In this document: one piece after another, positions 5,963-7,914 of the stretch
Layout of the letters: every line of letters begins with the position of its first letter
Numbering within the stretch: position 1 is the first letter of the stretch
Source: Methanobrevibacter sp.
GTDB lineage: Archaea > Methanobacteriota > Methanobacteria > Methanobacteriales > Methanobacteriaceae
DNA length: 7,914 nucleotides
Assembly: GCA_016291275.1 (NCBI GenBank)
Contig: JAEEWY010000068.1
Span: 1 to 7,914, forward strand
Reading direction: 5' to 3'
The notes under the pieces: model-generated
Told to the model about the DNA's origin: nothing
Database searches by the model: none
Seen by the model: only the letters and a program-made list of their open reading frames with translations
Program-made: the position numbers and the translations under genes

Positions 5963-5980
5963 TCGGAAGCCGTCTTCCGA
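5963..5980 (+). promoter_or_regulatory. Putative NrpR operator (GGAA-N6-TTCC palindrome)
   Basis: TCGGAAG (5963-5969) and CTTCCGA (5974-5980) form a perfect 7-bp inverted repeat around CCGT. Inside it, GGAA (5965-5968), six bases and TTCC (5975-5978) match the GGAA-N6-TTCC operator of the 2-oxoglutarate-responsive nitrogen repressor NrpR, described in Methanococcus maripaludis. A second copy of the left arm, TCGGAAG at 5956-5962, abuts it. The site lies about 8-25 bases after the predicted start, a place where a bound repressor blocks transcription, and it faces amt-glnK. The GC-rich island stands out sharply from the A/T-rich surroundings. Binding is inferred; the nrpR gene is not in this window. 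Confidence 0.65.
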
Positions 5981-6231
5981 TAGGAAATAAATAATTTTCA
6001 TTATCAATGAAATTAGTTTATGATTATTATTCAACGGCAAAAACTAATTAAAAATTAATATAATCCTTAAATTTAATCTAAAATTAGTCTAAAACATCAA
6101 ATTTCATTAATTAGTTTATTGATCAAACTTAATTACTAAAATGCTGTTTATTAAAAAATCATTAGAAATCTATATTTAAAATTATTTATTTCCATAATTT
6201 TTATTGAATTGATTTATGAGTAAATGATAAT
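5981..6231 (+). other. Long AT-rich leader of amt, with repeated stem-loops
   Basis: If transcription starts near 5955, about 275 bases precede amt. The stretch holds a hairpin TTTCATT/AATGAAA (5996-6012), a 9-bp stem AATTAGTTT/AAACTAATT (6011-6019 with 6041-6049), and a second copy of AATTAGTTTAT at 6109-6119 facing a bulged partner at 6125-6134 around the palindrome TTGATCAA. A weaker TATA-like word (TATATTTAAA, 6171-6180) could provide a second, closer start. A four-codon mini-frame (Met-Ser-Lys-stop) lies at 6216-6227. No longer coding sequence is seen. Confidence 0.4.
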
Positions 6232-7443
<1,212 letters not shown>

Positions 7444-7456
7444 GATAACTTAATGT

Positions 7457-7464
7457 GGAGTGAT
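7457..7464 (+). promoter_or_regulatory. Ribosome binding site of glnK, fixing its start
   Basis: GGAGTGAT lies four bases before ATG 7469 and matches the Shine-Dalgarno sequence AGGAGGTGAT apart from one missing base. The frame is also open from a GTG at 7460, but that codon sits inside this site, so the ATG is the true start. Confidence 0.8.
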
Positions 7465-7468
7465 ATTT

Positions 7469-7807
7469 ATGAAAAGGATAATTGCTGTTATTCGTCAGGA
7501 AAAGTTTGAAAGCGTTAAAAAAGCATTGATTGATGCTGGCTGTGAAGGAATGAATGTTTCAGAGGTTAAAGGAAGAGGAAGGCAAATGGGTATCAGGGAA
7601 TCATACAGAGGTTCCAGTTACTGTATTGATCTCATTCCTAAAACACGTCTAGAGCTTGTAGTCAATGATGAGGATTTGGAACGCATTTTGGATGTTATTG
7701 TTGAAAGTGCACACACTGGTGAAGTTGGAGACGGAAAGATTTTCGTTTCTGATGTAGCAGAAGTGATTAGAATCAGAACTGGTGAAAGAGGTTCTGATGC
7801 TGTTTAA
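7469..7807 (+). CDS. glnK: Nitrogen regulatory protein P-II (GlnK type)
   Basis: This 112-residue protein is a P-II signal protein, a trimer that reads 2-oxoglutarate, ATP and ADP and binds the cytoplasmic face of Amt to close it when nitrogen is plentiful. It is the same length as E. coli GlnB and aligns throughout. It has the T-loop GRGRQMGIRESYRGSSY with Tyr51 at the site uridylylated in bacteria, the B-loop TGEVGDGKIF and the C-terminal signature VIRIRTGERG. It follows amt by 25 bases and shares its transcript, the conserved amt-glnK arrangement. Archaea are not known to have the bacterial uridylyltransferase, so regulation here is probably by ligand binding only (inference from the family). 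The reading frame ends cleanly and a hairpin terminator follows. It could equally be called GlnB-like; linkage to amt decides for GlnK. Confidence 0.95.
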   Translation: MKRIIAVIRQEKFESVKKALIDAGCEGMNVSEVKGRGRQMGIRESYRGSSYCIDLIPKTRLELVVNDEDLERILDVIVESAHTGEVGDGKIFVSDVAEVIRIRTGERGSDAV

Positions 7808-7814
7808 CTCAAGC

Positions 7815-7843
7815 TTTTTGACCTTCGGTCAAAAACCTTGACC
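7815..7843 (+). other. Stem-loop with competing partner after glnK
   Basis: TTTTTGACC (7815-7823) pairs perfectly with GGTCAAAAA (7827-7835) around TTC. A further TTGACC (7838-7843) can instead pair with GGTCAA (7827-7832). No T-run follows directly, so this is more likely a 3'-end stabiliser or switch than the terminator itself. Confidence 0.5.
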
Positions 7844-7861
7844 AAAATTCTTTCCTCAGTT

Positions 7862-7912
7862 GGGAGTAAATAACTCCCTATTTTTTTATTTTATATTTTT
7901 TTTTAATTTTCT
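7862..7912 (+). terminator. Terminator of the amt-glnK operon
   Basis: GGGAGT (7862-7867) and ACTCCC (7873-7878) form a 6-bp GC-rich stem with a five-base loop. It is followed from 7881 by a run of seven T and later a run of nine or more. It has the bacterial intrinsic form as well as the U-tracts that archaeal RNA polymerase needs. It is the clearest terminator in the window. Confidence 0.85.
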
Positions 7913-7914
7913 TT

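Noticed and set aside
7460..7468. GTG at 7460 as start of glnK
   Set aside because: It lies inside the ribosome binding site, and ATG 7469 gives the family's usual N-terminus (MKRIIAVI) and length of 112.

Overview
The window reads as a stretch of chromosome from a gut-type methanogenic archaeon of the Methanobacteriales, most likely Methanobrevibacter or a close relative. The reasons are very AT-rich DNA with A/T-homopolymer spacers, archaeal TATA boxes of the TTTATATA type, GGTGA-type ribosome binding sites, a TTG start on one gene, and protein sequences that look like those of that genus. The genus is an inference from style and recall; no search was run.

Layout. Positions 131-964 (+) encode a divergent PfkB/ribokinase-family kinase. 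It converges on a long FAD/NAD(P)-disulfide oxidoreductase (1041-2498, -). Next comes a minus-strand pair: an XRE-cupin regulator (5063-4494) followed by an AMP-forming acyl-CoA synthetase (4392-2728), so the regulator lies just upstream of its presumed target. A small secreted, acidic, low-complexity protein (5241-5648, -, TTG start) follows. A 583-bp AT-rich gap then separates it from the divergent ammonium transporter amt (6232-7443, +) and its P-II partner glnK (7469-7807, +), which ends in a clear hairpin plus T-run terminator.

The most informative non-coding signal is inside the 583-bp gap. A strong TATA box (5925-5933) is followed by an 18-bp GC-rich palindrome at 5963-5980. It contains GGAA-N6-TTCC, the operator form known for the archaeal nitrogen repressor NrpR. 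It sits where transcription should start and so probably places amt-glnK under NrpR control: off with ammonium, on under nitrogen limitation. If this is the main promoter, the transcript carries an unusually long leader of about 275 nt with repeated stem-loops.

How the genes work together. Amt brings ammonium into the cell and GlnK plugs or opens the channel according to 2-oxoglutarate, ATP and ADP; this is the standard amt-glnK nitrogen module. The XRE-cupin/acyl-CoA synthetase pair probably senses and activates a short or branched carboxylic acid taken from the gut. The kinase, the oxidoreductase and the secreted protein show no clear link to these modules. No mobile element, CRISPR array, tRNA or rRNA was seen. 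No wholly new system can be claimed. The points most worth following are the operator and long leader, the atypical oxidoreductase and the secreted acidic protein.
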